From Pseudomonas protegens (GTDB taxonomy: Bacteria; Pseudomonadota; Gammaproteobacteria; Pseudomonadales; Pseudomonadaceae): a DNA stretch of 64,000 nt. Shown one piece after another: positions 6,751 to 14,986 of the stretch. The stretch is taken from assembly GCF_013407925.2 (NCBI RefSeq), contig NZ_CP060201.1:2666001-2730000 (forward strand), in the 5' to 3' direction. The translations under genes were made by a program, and so were the position numbers. The notes under the pieces were generated by a model, which was not told the origin of the DNA, did no database searches, and saw only the letters and a list, made by a program, of their open reading frames with translations. The number at the start of each line of letters is the position of its first letter. Position 1 is the stretch's first letter.

Positions 6751-9690
6751 TTAGCTTAGCCCCAGCTCGCGCCAAATCCGTAACACTTCCCGTCGTTCGG
6801 TCACGAATTGATCACCGGAAATGATTCCGGCCTCATTCTGCAATGCCTGTCGGTGAGCCGCGGAACGGTAGGCTTTGTAGACCTCGCGCAGCAAGCTGGC
6901 ATCGCTCGCCGGCATCAGGCCGACCTGCTCCAGACCTTCCAGAATGCGGATGTTATCGGTATAGCGCAGCAATGACGGGTGCTCTTCGGACCACGCCAGG
7001 GCCGCGTATTGCACCATAAATTCGATATCGACGATACCTCCGGCGTCCTGCTTGAGGTCGAACGGCGCCGTGGCTTCGAAGGCGTTGGCTGCGGTTCCGG
7101 CGGCGGTCAGGCGGCTGCCCAGGTTGTCGCGCATCTTGGCCCGCATCTCGCTGACTTCCTGGCGCAAGGTCGGCAGATCGCGCTTTTTGCCCAGCACCAC
7201 GGCCCGGACCTTTTCAAAGGCCTGCCCCACATCCTGGCTGCCCACCAGCACCCGGGCCCGGACCAGCGCCTGATGCTCCCAGGTCCAGGCTTCGTTTTCC
7301 TGATAGCGGGCAAAGGCGCCCAGGGAACTCACCAGCAGCCCCGAGGCGCCGGATGGCCGCAGGCGCATGTCCACCTCGTAGAGCTGGCCGGAGTTGGTCT
7401 GGGTGGTCAGCAGGTGGATGATGCGCTGCCCCAGCCGGGTGAAGAACTGCGCGCCGTCGATGGGTTTGGGGCCATCGGTTTCCGCCTGGGGATCGCCATC
7501 ATGGATGAACACCAGGTCCAGGTCGGAACCGTGGCCCAGCTCGATGCCGCCGACCTTGCCATAGCCGACGATGATGAACCCCGGATCACACAAGGTGCCG
7601 TCGCTGCGTTGTGGCGCGCCGTACTTGGCCACGGTCTGGCGCCAGGCCAGGGCCAGCACCTGCTCCAGAATCGCCTCGGCGAGCCAGGTCAGGTAATCGC
7701 TGACCTTCATTAAAGGCAGGCTGCCGGCGATCTCCGAGGCGGCCACCCGCAACCGGTGGGCCAGCTTGAAGTGGCGCAGGGCCTCCATCTGCTGCTCCAG
7801 GTCGTCCTCGGGAATCCGCGTCAGGCGCTCGCGCAGCTCGGCCGCCAGCTCCGGCGCCAGGGGCGGCTTGAACAGGCGTCCCTCATTAAGCAATTCGTCC
7901 AGCAACAGGGGGAAGCGGGTGATCTGTTCGGCAATCCACGGACTGGCCGCGCACAAGGTCAGCAAGCGGCGCAGAGCGCCAGGGTTCTCGGTGAGCAGCA
8001 CCAGATAGGCCGAACGCCGGGCTACGGCCTCGACCAATGGCAGCACCCGCTCCAGCACCAGATCCGGATTGGCGTGCTCCACCGCCTGGGCCAGCAACCG
8101 TGGAATAAAGGCATCCAGGCGCTCACGCCCCAGACGTTGCATCGCCCGCAACTGCGGACTGCCACGCAAACTGGCCAGGGCTCGCAGGGCCTTGGGCGCA
8201 TCGGCAAAGCCGCCCTCCTGCAACTGCCGGCAGGCCGCTTCCTCGTCCTGGGCCTCCTCCCACAGCGGCAGCCACTCGCCACCCACCACCACTTCGCTTT
8301 CCGCGCCTTCGTCTTCATCGGGATCGGCAATCACCTGGCGGAAGTGCCACTCCACCCGCCCGCGCCAGTACGTCAGTTGCTCATGGAAAGCGCTCCAGTC
8401 GGCAAAGCCGAGCATGAAGGCAATCCGCGCCTGATCCTGGGGATTGTCCGGCAGCATCTGTGTCTGGCGATCGGCGATGGCCTGGATCGCATGCTCGGTG
8501 TAGCGCAGGAACTCGTAACCCTCGCGCAGCTCGCTGATCACCGCCACCGGTAAATAGCCCTGCCCCTCCAGCGTGCCCAGCACCTTTAATAAAGGACGCT
8601 GCTGCAGGCTCAGGTCGCGACCGCCGTGAATCAGCTGGAAGGCCTGGGCGATGAACTCGACTTCGCGAATGCCTCCCGAGCCCAGCTTGATGTTGTCGGC
8701 CATGCCCTTGCGCCGCACCTCCTGCTGGATCAGCTGCTTCATGGTGCGCAGCGCCTCGATGGCGGAGAAGTCCAGGTAACGGCGATAGACGAAGGGCCGC
8801 AACATATCCAGCAATTGCGCCCCGGCCAGCTGATCTCCGGCGACCACCCGGGCCTTGATCATGGCGTAGCGTTCCCAGTCGCGCCCCTGATCCTGGTAGT
8901 ACTGCTCCAGGGCATTGAAGCTCAGCACCAGGGCCCCGGCGGAACCGTAGGGCCGCAGGCGCATGTCGACGCGGAACACGAAACCGTCGACGGTCATCGG
9001 GTCCAGGGCCTTGATCAAGCGCTGGCCCAGGCGAATGAAGAACTCCTGGTTATCCAGGGCACGCTTGACTCCCACCGTCTCGCCGCCTTCGGGGTAGGCG
9101 AAGATCAGGTCGATGTCCGACGACAGGTTGAGCTCCACCGCCCCCAGCTTGCCCATACCAAGGATGACCATCTGCTGCGGCTCGCCGCTGCGCGCGCCGG
9201 TGGGCACGCCGAACTGCTGGCTGTGGCGCAGGTACAGCCATTGATAGGCCTGGTCGATGCAGGCGTCGGCCAGGTCGGAAAGGTCGCGGCAGGTCTGCAC
9301 CAGATCCGCCCGGCGGGTCAGATCGCGCCAGATGATCCGCACCTGCTGCCGGGTGCGCTGGCGACGCAGCACGCGCCCCAGTTGATCGTCGCTCTCGGCG
9401 GTGTCCACGGCCGCGGCAATCTGTGCACACAACTCGCCCGGGGCGAAACCGCGATCCAGTTCGCCGCTGCGCACCAGCTCCAGCAACATCAAAGGGTCAC
9501 GCAGACTCTGTTCAATGACAAAGTCGCTGGCGGCACTGATCCGGGCGAACTCGGCCCAGCGCTCGGCAGTCCAATCCGCGACACCGGGGCTGTCTTCCAG
9601 GGCCGCCACCGCAGCGCGGAACGACTGCTCTGCACGGCTGACCAATGGCAGGAGAATCGCGGGGACTGGGGCAAGCGCGGGCAGACTCAT
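6751..9690 (-). CDS. glnE: Bifunctional glutamine synthetase adenylyltransferase/deadenylase GlnE
   Basis: Adenylylates and deadenylylates glutamine synthetase under control of PII and glutamine. 979 residues, the normal length. Two nucleotidyltransferase domains are visible. The N-terminal deadenylylase has GMGKLGAVELNLSSDIDLIFAYPE and the C-terminal adenylylase has GYGKVGGIELGHGSDLDLVFIHDG; both keep the D-x-D metal site. A C-terminal helical domain ends in REVLRIWRELGLS. The gene is divergent from aceE. Position next to waaF and aceEF is standard for several Pseudomonas. Confidence 0.97.
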   Translation of the reverse strand: MSLPALAPVPAILLPLVSRAEQSFRAAVAALEDSPGVADWTAERWAEFARISAASDFVIEQSLRDPLMLLELVRSGELDRGFAPGELCAQIAAAVDTAESDDQLGRVLRRQRTRQQVRIIWRDLTRRADLVQTCRDLSDLADACIDQAYQWLYLRHSQQFGVPTGARSGEPQQMVILGMGKLGAVELNLSSDIDLIFAYPEGGETVGVKRALDNQEFFIRLGQRLIKALDPMTVDGFVFRVDMRLRPYGSAGALVLSFNALEQYYQDQGRDWERYAMIKARVVAGDQLAGAQLLDMLRPFVYRRYLDFSAIEALRTMKQLIQQEVRRKGMADNIKLGSGGIREVEFIAQAFQLIHGGRDLSLQQRPLLKVLGTLEGQGYLPVAVISELREGYEFLRYTEHAIQAIADRQTQMLPDNPQDQARIAFMLGFADWSAFHEQLTYWRGRVEWHFRQVIADPDEDEGAESEVVVGGEWLPLWEEAQDEEAACRQLQEGGFADAPKALRALASLRGSPQLRAMQRLGRERLDAFIPRLLAQAVEHANPDLVLERVLPLVEAVARRSAYLVLLTENPGALRRLLTLCAASPWIAEQITRFPLLLDELLNEGRLFKPPLAPELAAELRERLTRIPEDDLEQQMEALRHFKLAHRLRVAASEIAGSLPLMKVSDYLTWLAEAILEQVLALAWRQTVAKYGAPQRSDGTLCDPGFIIVGYGKVGGIELGHGSDLDLVFIHDGDPQAETDGPKPIDGAQFFTRLGQRIIHLLTTQTNSGQLYEVDMRLRPSGASGLLVSSLGAFARYQENEAWTWEHQALVRARVLVGSQDVGQAFEKVRAVVLGKKRDLPTLRQEVSEMRAKMRDNLGSRLTAAGTAANAFEATAPFDLKQDAGGIVDIEFMVQYAALAWSEEHPSLLRYTDNIRILEGLEQVGLMPASDASLLREVYKAYRSAAHRQALQNEAGIISGDQFVTERREVLRIWRELGLS

Positions 9691-9897
9691 GGGCTATCCT
9701 TGATCGGCGTGGAAAAGGCAGGCGGAGAGGGATATCGAGGGCAAGCAGCCTGATGGACTGTCGAACAAAAGTTAGAAATAGCTGAAAATAGGTTTTTTTT
9801 GGCAGCCAGCATTAATTTTTTACCTATTCCCGTTAGTCACCGACCAACAGTAACGATTATTCTCACAACGCAGCAGGAGGCCATAAGCCGCTCTTCT

Positions 9898-9962
9898 GTA
9901 GTTTTACTACTCGTATATACATTCGAAAGGCTGAAATGGCCGACGATTTGTAGTAAAACTAC
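9898..9962 (+). promoter_or_regulatory. Paired palindromic operators upstream of aceE (HexR/RccR-like)
   Basis: Two 13-bp perfect palindromes, GTAGTTTTACTAC at 9898-9910 and GTAGTAAAACTAC at 9950-9962. They are also reverse complements of each other, with centres 52 bp apart (about five helical turns). The GTAGT-3-ACTAC form resembles operators of RpiR-family KDPG-sensing regulators (HexR, RccR). RccR is, to my knowledge, reported to control aceE in P. fluorescens. Assignment to a named regulator is inference; the palindromes themselves are unambiguous. Confidence 0.65.
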
Positions 9963-9997
9963 ACGCCGCCGGATCAACCTCCGGCAATCCAAGAATT

Positions 9998-10003
9998 TAT
10001 AAT
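9998..10003 (+). promoter_or_regulatory. Predicted -10 box of aceE promoter
   Basis: Perfect TATAAT in an otherwise GC-rich stretch, 71 bases before the aceE ATG. The expected -35 position (around 9975) is poor, consistent with a promoter that depends on or is modulated by a factor bound at the nearby palindromes. Confidence 0.5.
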
Positions 10004-10073
10004 CGTCTGCCCACAAGGCCAGTCGCAAACTCAGGCAACCGATTCTGGAAGCCTTTCCGCCCTGGAGCAAGCC

Positions 10074-12719
10074 ATGCAAGACCTCGATCCCGTCGAAACC
10101 CAGGAATGGCTGGACGCCCTGGAATCGGTTCTCGACAAAGAAGGCGAAGACCGTGCTCACTATCTGATGACCCGTATGGGTGAACTCGCGACCCGCAGCG
10201 GCTCGCAACTGCCCTACGCCATCACCACGCCGTACCGCAACACGATTCCCGTCACCCACGAAGCACGCATGCCTGGCGACCTGTTCATGGAACGCCGCAT
10301 TCGCTCGCTGGTACGTTGGAACGCGTTGGCCATGGTCATGCGTACGAACCTGAAAGATTCTGACCTGGGCGGTCACATCTCCAGCTTCGCCTCCAGCGCC
10401 ACCCTGTATGACATCGGCTTCAACTACTTCTTCCAGGCCCCGACCGACGAACACGGCGGCGACCTGATCTACTTCCAGGGTCACGCATCGCCAGGCGTCT
10501 ACGCCCGTGCGTTCATGGAAGGCCGCATCACCGAAGACCAGATGAACAACTTCCGCCAGGAAGTGGATGGCAACGGCCTGTCCTCCTATCCACACCCTTG
10601 GCTGATGCCTGATTTCTGGCAGTTCCCGACCGTTTCCATGGGTCTGGGTCCGATCCAGGCGATCTACCAGGCACGCTTCATGAAGTACCTGGAAGCCCGT
10701 GGCTTCATCCCGGCCGGCCAGCAGAAAGTCTGGTGCTTCATGGGCGACGGCGAGTGCGACGAGCCGGAATCCCTGGGCGCGATCTCCCTGGCCGGCCGCG
10801 AGAAGCTGGACAACCTGATCTTCGTCATCAACTGCAACCTGCAGCGCCTCGACGGCCCGGTTCGCGGCAACGGCAAGATCATCCAGGAACTCGAAGGCGT
10901 GTTCCGTGGTGCCCAGTGGAACGTCAACAAGGTGGTCTGGGGCCGTTTCTGGGACCCACTGCTGGCCAAGGACGTCGACGGCATCCTGCAACGCCGCATG
11001 GACGAAGTCATCGACGGCGAGTACCAGAACTACAAGGCCAAGGACGGCGCGTTCGTCCGTGAGCACTTCTTCAACACCCCTGAACTCAAGGCGATGGTTG
11101 CCGATCTGTCCGACGACGAGATCTGGAAGCTCAACCGTGGCGGCCACGACCCGTACAAGGTCTATGCGGCCTACCACGAGGCGGTCAACCACAAAGAGCA
11201 GCCGACCGTCATCCTGGCCAAGACCATCAAGGGTTATGGCACCGGCGCCGGCGAAGCGAAGAACACCGCGCACAACACCAAGAAAGTCGACGTTGAAAGC
11301 CTGAAGCTGTTCCGCGATCGTTTCGACATTCCGGTGAAAGACGAAGACATCGAAAACCTGCCGTTCTTCAAGCCGGAAGAAGGCAGCGCCGAAGCCCGCT
11401 ACCTGAGCGAGCGTCGTGCCGCGCTGGGTGGTTTCGTGCCTCAGCGTCGTGCCAAGAGCTTCAGCATCCCGACTCCGCCACTGGATACCCTCAAGGCCAT
11501 CCTCGACGGCTCGGGCGACCGTGAAATCTCCACCACCATGGCCTTCGTGCGGATCCTCGCGCAGCTGGTCAAGGACAAGGAAATCGGCCAGCGCATCGTG
11601 CCGATCATCCCGGACGAAGCCCGTACCTTCGGTATGGAAGGCATGTTCCGCCAGTTGGGCATCTACTCCTCCGTCGGCCAGCTCTACGAGCCAGTCGATA
11701 AAGACCAGGTGATGTTCTACCGCGAAGACAAGAAGGGCCAGATCCTCGAGGAAGGCATCAACGAAGCGGGCGCCATGAGCTCCTTCATCGCGGCCGGTAC
11801 TTCGTACTCCAGCCACAACCAGCCGATGCTGCCGTTCTACATCTTCTATTCGATGTTCGGCTTCCAGCGTATCGGCGACCTGGCCTGGGCTGCCGGCGAC
11901 AGCCGTACCCGCGGCTTCCTGATCGGCGGCACCGCCGGCCGTACCACCCTCAACGGTGAAGGCCTGCAGCACGAAGACGGTCACAGCCACATGCTGGCCG
12001 GGACCATCCCGAACTGCCGCACCTATGATCCGACCTACGGCTACGAGCTGGCGGTGATCATCCAGGACGGCATGAAGAAGATGACCGAAGAGCAACAGGA
12101 CGTCTTCTACTACATCACCGTGATGAACGAGTCCTACCAGCAGCCAGCCATGCCTGAAGGTGTCGAGGAAGGCATCATCAAGGGCATGTACCTGCTGGAA
12201 GAAGACACCCGCGAAGCCGCGCACCACGTGCAACTGATGGGCTCCGGCACCATCCTGCGCGAAGTCCGCGAAGCGGCGAAGATCCTGCGTGACGAGTTCA
12301 ACGTCGCCGCCGACGTGTGGAGCGTGACCAGCTTCAACGAACTGCGTCGCGATGGCCTGGCAGTAGAACGCAGCAACCGTCTGCACCCTGGCCAGAAGCC
12401 GAAGCTGAGCTACGTCGAAGAGTGCCTGAGCGGCCGTAAGGGTCCGGTCATCGCCTCTACCGACTACATGAAGCTGTTTGCCGAACAGATCCGCCAGTGG
12501 GTGCCGTCCAAGGAATTCAAAGTCCTGGGCACCGACGGTTTCGGCCGCAGCGACAGCCGCAAGAAACTGCGTCACTTCTTCGAAGTAGACCGTCACTTCG
12601 TGGTGTTGGCAGCCCTGGAAGCCTTGGCTGACCGTGGCGACATCGAACCTAAGGTCGTGGCTGAAGCCATCACCAAGTTCGGTATCGACCCGGAAAAACG
12701 CAACCCACTGGACTGCTGA
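10074..12719 (+). CDS. aceE: Pyruvate dehydrogenase E1 component (homodimeric)
   Basis: Thiamine-diphosphate-dependent decarboxylation of pyruvate and transfer of the acetyl group to the lipoyl arms of AceF. 881 residues, the usual length of the homodimeric gammaproteobacterial E1. Family hallmarks include the ThDP/Mg segment GDGECDEPESLGAISLAGREKLDNLIFVINCNLQ (GDG...N) and the region GLQHEDGHSHMLAGTIPNC. SD GGAG lies six bases before the ATG. Eleven bases separate it from aceF, so aceEF is one operon. The lpd gene (E3) is not adjacent. Likely regulated from the paired palindromes and TATAAT upstream. Confidence 0.97.
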   Translation: MQDLDPVETQEWLDALESVLDKEGEDRAHYLMTRMGELATRSGSQLPYAITTPYRNTIPVTHEARMPGDLFMERRIRSLVRWNALAMVMRTNLKDSDLGGHISSFASSATLYDIGFNYFFQAPTDEHGGDLIYFQGHASPGVYARAFMEGRITEDQMNNFRQEVDGNGLSSYPHPWLMPDFWQFPTVSMGLGPIQAIYQARFMKYLEARGFIPAGQQKVWCFMGDGECDEPESLGAISLAGREKLDNLIFVINCNLQRLDGPVRGNGKIIQELEGVFRGAQWNVNKVVWGRFWDPLLAKDVDGILQRRMDEVIDGEYQNYKAKDGAFVREHFFNTPELKAMVADLSDDEIWKLNRGGHDPYKVYAAYHEAVNHKEQPTVILAKTIKGYGTGAGEAKNTAHNTKKVDVESLKLFRDRFDIPVKDEDIENLPFFKPEEGSAEARYLSERRAALGGFVPQRRAKSFSIPTPPLDTLKAILDGSGDREISTTMAFVRILAQLVKDKEIGQRIVPIIPDEARTFGMEGMFRQLGIYSSVGQLYEPVDKDQVMFYREDKKGQILEEGINEAGAMSSFIAAGTSYSSHNQPMLPFYIFYSMFGFQRIGDLAWAAGDSRTRGFLIGGTAGRTTLNGEGLQHEDGHSHMLAGTIPNCRTYDPTYGYELAVIIQDGMKKMTEEQQDVFYYITVMNESYQQPAMPEGVEEGIIKGMYLLEEDTREAAHHVQLMGSGTILREVREAAKILRDEFNVAADVWSVTSFNELRRDGLAVERSNRLHPGQKPKLSYVEECLSGRKGPVIASTDYMKLFAEQIRQWVPSKEFKVLGTDGFGRSDSRKKLRHFFEVDRHFVVLAALEALADRGDIEPKVVAEAITKFGIDPEKRNPLDC

Positions 12720-12730
12720 GGAGACTTTCT

Positions 12731-14674
12731 GTGAGCGAACTCATTCGCGTACCTGACATCGGCAGCGGTGAAGGTGAAGTAATCGAACTGATGGTCAAGG
12801 TCGGCGATCGCATCGAAGCCGACCAGAGCATCCTGACCCTCGAGTCGGACAAGGCAAGCATGGAAATCCCTGCACCGAAGTCCGGCGTGGTCAAAAGCCT
12901 GAAAGTGAAGCTGGGCGACCGCCTGAAAGAAGGCGACGAACTGCTGGAACTGGAAGTCGAGGGCGCCGCTGCTGCGGCCCCTGCACCTGCCGCCGCTGCG
13001 CCAGCACCTGCACAGCCAGCCGCAGCACCTGCTGCTGCCGCTCCGGCTGCCGCACCTGCCAGCGCCTCGGTGCAACAGGTTCACGTGCCGGATATCGGTT
13101 CGTCGGGCAAGGCCCAGATCATCGAGATCCAGGTCAAGGTCGGCGACACCGTCGAGGCCGATCAATCGCTGATCACCCTCGAATCCGACAAGGCCAGCAT
13201 GGAAATCCCGTCGCCTGCCGCTGGCGTGGTCAAGGCCATCAGCGTCAAGCTCAACGACGAAGTCGGCACCGGCGACCTGATCCTGGACCTGGAAGTGGCG
13301 GGTGCTGCAGCGCCTGCTGCTGCCGCTCCGGCCCAGGCTGCCGCTCCGGCCGCTACCGCCGCGCCTGCTCCCGCAGCAGCCCCGGCTGCTGCCGTGGCTG
13401 ACAGCGTGCAGGACATCCACGTTCCGGACATCGGCTCGGCCGGCAAGGCCAAGATCATCGAAGTGCTGGTCAAGGCTGGCGACAGCGTGGTTGCCGATCA
13501 ATCGCTGATCACCCTCGAATCCGACAAGGCCAGCATGGAAATCCCATCGCCAGCCGCCGGCATCGTGGAAAGCGTATCGATCAAGCTGGACGACGAAGTC
13601 GGCACCGGCGACCTGATCCTCAAGCTCAAGGTCAAGGGCGCAGCCCCGGCAGCCGCTCCGGCACCTGCCGCCGCACCTGCTCCAGCCAAAACTGAAGCTG
13701 CTCCTGCCGCCGCCGCGCCTGCCGCTGCTGCTCCAGTTGCCGCGCCAGCCAAGCCCGGCGCGAAAGTTCACGCCGGCCCGGCTGTACGCCAACTGGCCCG
13801 TGAATTCGGCGTCGAGTTGAGCGCCGTGAGCCCAAGCGGCCCCCACGGTCGCATCCTCAAGGAAGACGTGCAGGTCTACGTCAAGGCCATGATGCAGAAG
13901 GCCAAGGAAGCACCGGCTGCCGGCGCAACCGCTGGCGCGGGCATCCCGCCGATTCCGGTCGTGGACTTCAGCCGCTTCGGTGAAATCGAAGAAGTGCCGA
14001 TGACCCGCCTGATGCAGGCCGGCGCCGCCAACCTGCACCGCAGCTGGCTGAACGTGCCGCACGTGACGCAGTTCGACTCGGCGGATATCACCGAGCTGGA
14101 AGCCTTCCGCGTTGCCCAGAAGGCCGTGGCCGAGAAGGCCGGCGTCAAGCTGACCATCCTGCCACTGCTGCTCAAGTCCTGCGCACACCTGCTCAAGGAA
14201 CTGCCGGACTTCAACAGCTCCCTGGCGCCAAGCGGCAAGGCGATCATCCGCAAGAAGTACGTGAACATCGGCTTCGCCGTGGACACCCCGGATGGCCTGC
14301 TGGTGCCGGTGATCAAGAACGTCGACCAGAAGAGCCTGCTGCAACTGGCGGCCGAGGCGGCTTCCCTGGCGGAAAAAGCCCGGACCAAGAAGCTCTCCGC
14401 GGACGAGATGCAAGGCGCCTGCTTCACCATCTCCAGCCTCGGGCACATTGGCGGCACCGGCTTCACGCCGATCGTCAACGCGCCGGAAGTGGCGATCCTC
14501 GGTGTATCCAAGGCCACCATCCAGCCGGTCTGGGACGGCAAGGCCTTCCAGCCGAAGCTGATGCTGCCACTGTCCCTGTCCTACGATCACCGTGTGATCA
14601 ACGGCGCGGCCGCTGCACGCTTCACCAAGCGTCTGAGCGACCTGCTGGCGGACATCCGCACCATCCTGCTGTAA
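12731..14674 (+). CDS. aceF: Dihydrolipoyllysine acetyltransferase (E2), three lipoyl domains
   Basis: Core of the pyruvate dehydrogenase complex, transferring acetyl groups to CoA. 647 residues. Three N-terminal lipoyl domains, each with an ESDKASMEIP lipoylation site, are separated by Ala/Pro-rich linkers. Next comes an E1/E3-binding domain (AVRQLAREFGVELSAVSPSGPHGRILKEDV, about 355-390), then the catalytic domain with the SYDHRVINGAAAARF active-site motif. The third position after His-Arg is Asn where E. coli has Asp, which is common in Pseudomonas. Three lipoyl domains resemble E. coli; some Pseudomonas have two. Domains 2 and 3 share a 53-bp identical DNA stretch. Confidence 0.96.
   Translation: MSELIRVPDIGSGEGEVIELMVKVGDRIEADQSILTLESDKASMEIPAPKSGVVKSLKVKLGDRLKEGDELLELEVEGAAAAAPAPAAAAPAPAQPAAAPAAAAPAAAPASASVQQVHVPDIGSSGKAQIIEIQVKVGDTVEADQSLITLESDKASMEIPSPAAGVVKAISVKLNDEVGTGDLILDLEVAGAAAPAAAAPAQAAAPAATAAPAPAAAPAAAVADSVQDIHVPDIGSAGKAKIIEVLVKAGDSVVADQSLITLESDKASMEIPSPAAGIVESVSIKLDDEVGTGDLILKLKVKGAAPAAAPAPAAAPAPAKTEAAPAAAAPAAAAPVAAPAKPGAKVHAGPAVRQLAREFGVELSAVSPSGPHGRILKEDVQVYVKAMMQKAKEAPAAGATAGAGIPPIPVVDFSRFGEIEEVPMTRLMQAGAANLHRSWLNVPHVTQFDSADITELEAFRVAQKAVAEKAGVKLTILPLLLKSCAHLLKELPDFNSSLAPSGKAIIRKKYVNIGFAVDTPDGLLVPVIKNVDQKSLLQLAAEAASLAEKARTKKLSADEMQGACFTISSLGHIGGTGFTPIVNAPEVAILGVSKATIQPVWDGKAFQPKLMLPLSLSYDHRVINGAAAARFTKRLSDLLADIRTILL
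13157..13545 (+). repeat. 53-bp direct repeat between lipoyl domains 2 and 3 of aceF
   Basis: Positions 13157-13209 and 13493-13545 are identical over 53 bp, offset by 336 bp (112 codons), and cover the lipoyl-lysine loop of domains 2 and 3. Identity at silent positions points to recent duplication or gene conversion of the domain rather than protein-level constraint alone. Confidence 0.85.
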
Positions 14675-14681
14675 CCCGCGA

Positions 14682-14774
14682 ACCGGCCCTCCCAACCTGG
14701 GCGGGCCGGTACCGCATGCTTTCCGAGCGCCACGCTCGTACCTCAACCCCGTCAATTTGGCGGGGCTTTTTTTT
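14682..14774 (+). terminator. Terminator region after aceF
   Basis: An 8-bp perfect stem ACCGGCCC/GGGCCGGT at 14682-14710 follows the aceF stop. The main intrinsic terminator follows at 14747-14774: CCCCGTC / GGCGGGG with a 5-nt loop, then C and eight T. The second hairpin is a textbook rho-independent terminator. A small hairpin (CGAGCG/CGCTCG) lies between them at 14724-14738. Confidence 0.85.
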
Positions 14775-14986
14775 GCCGGAAAAACGTCGTCAATTGCCCG
14801 TCATTTCCCGAGGCAAAGGCGCAGAAAAGTTACTTTGCAGAAATCCTTCGGCCTGCCGATACAGGTTTATAGCACTTAGCCTTCATCTTACTTGTCAGTC
14901 GATGCGCCATGATGCAACCTTGCCGCAGGCAACAGTAAAGAGGGCGCGAGCCCGGCGCGATCAGCAATTTCGAAGCGAGTTTCCCC

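Noticed and set aside
9837..12596. 919-codon open frame antisense to aceE (and the 720-codon one opposite aceF, 12593-14755)
   Set aside because: Same shadow effect. The plus-strand aceE/aceF proteins are full-length and highly conserved.
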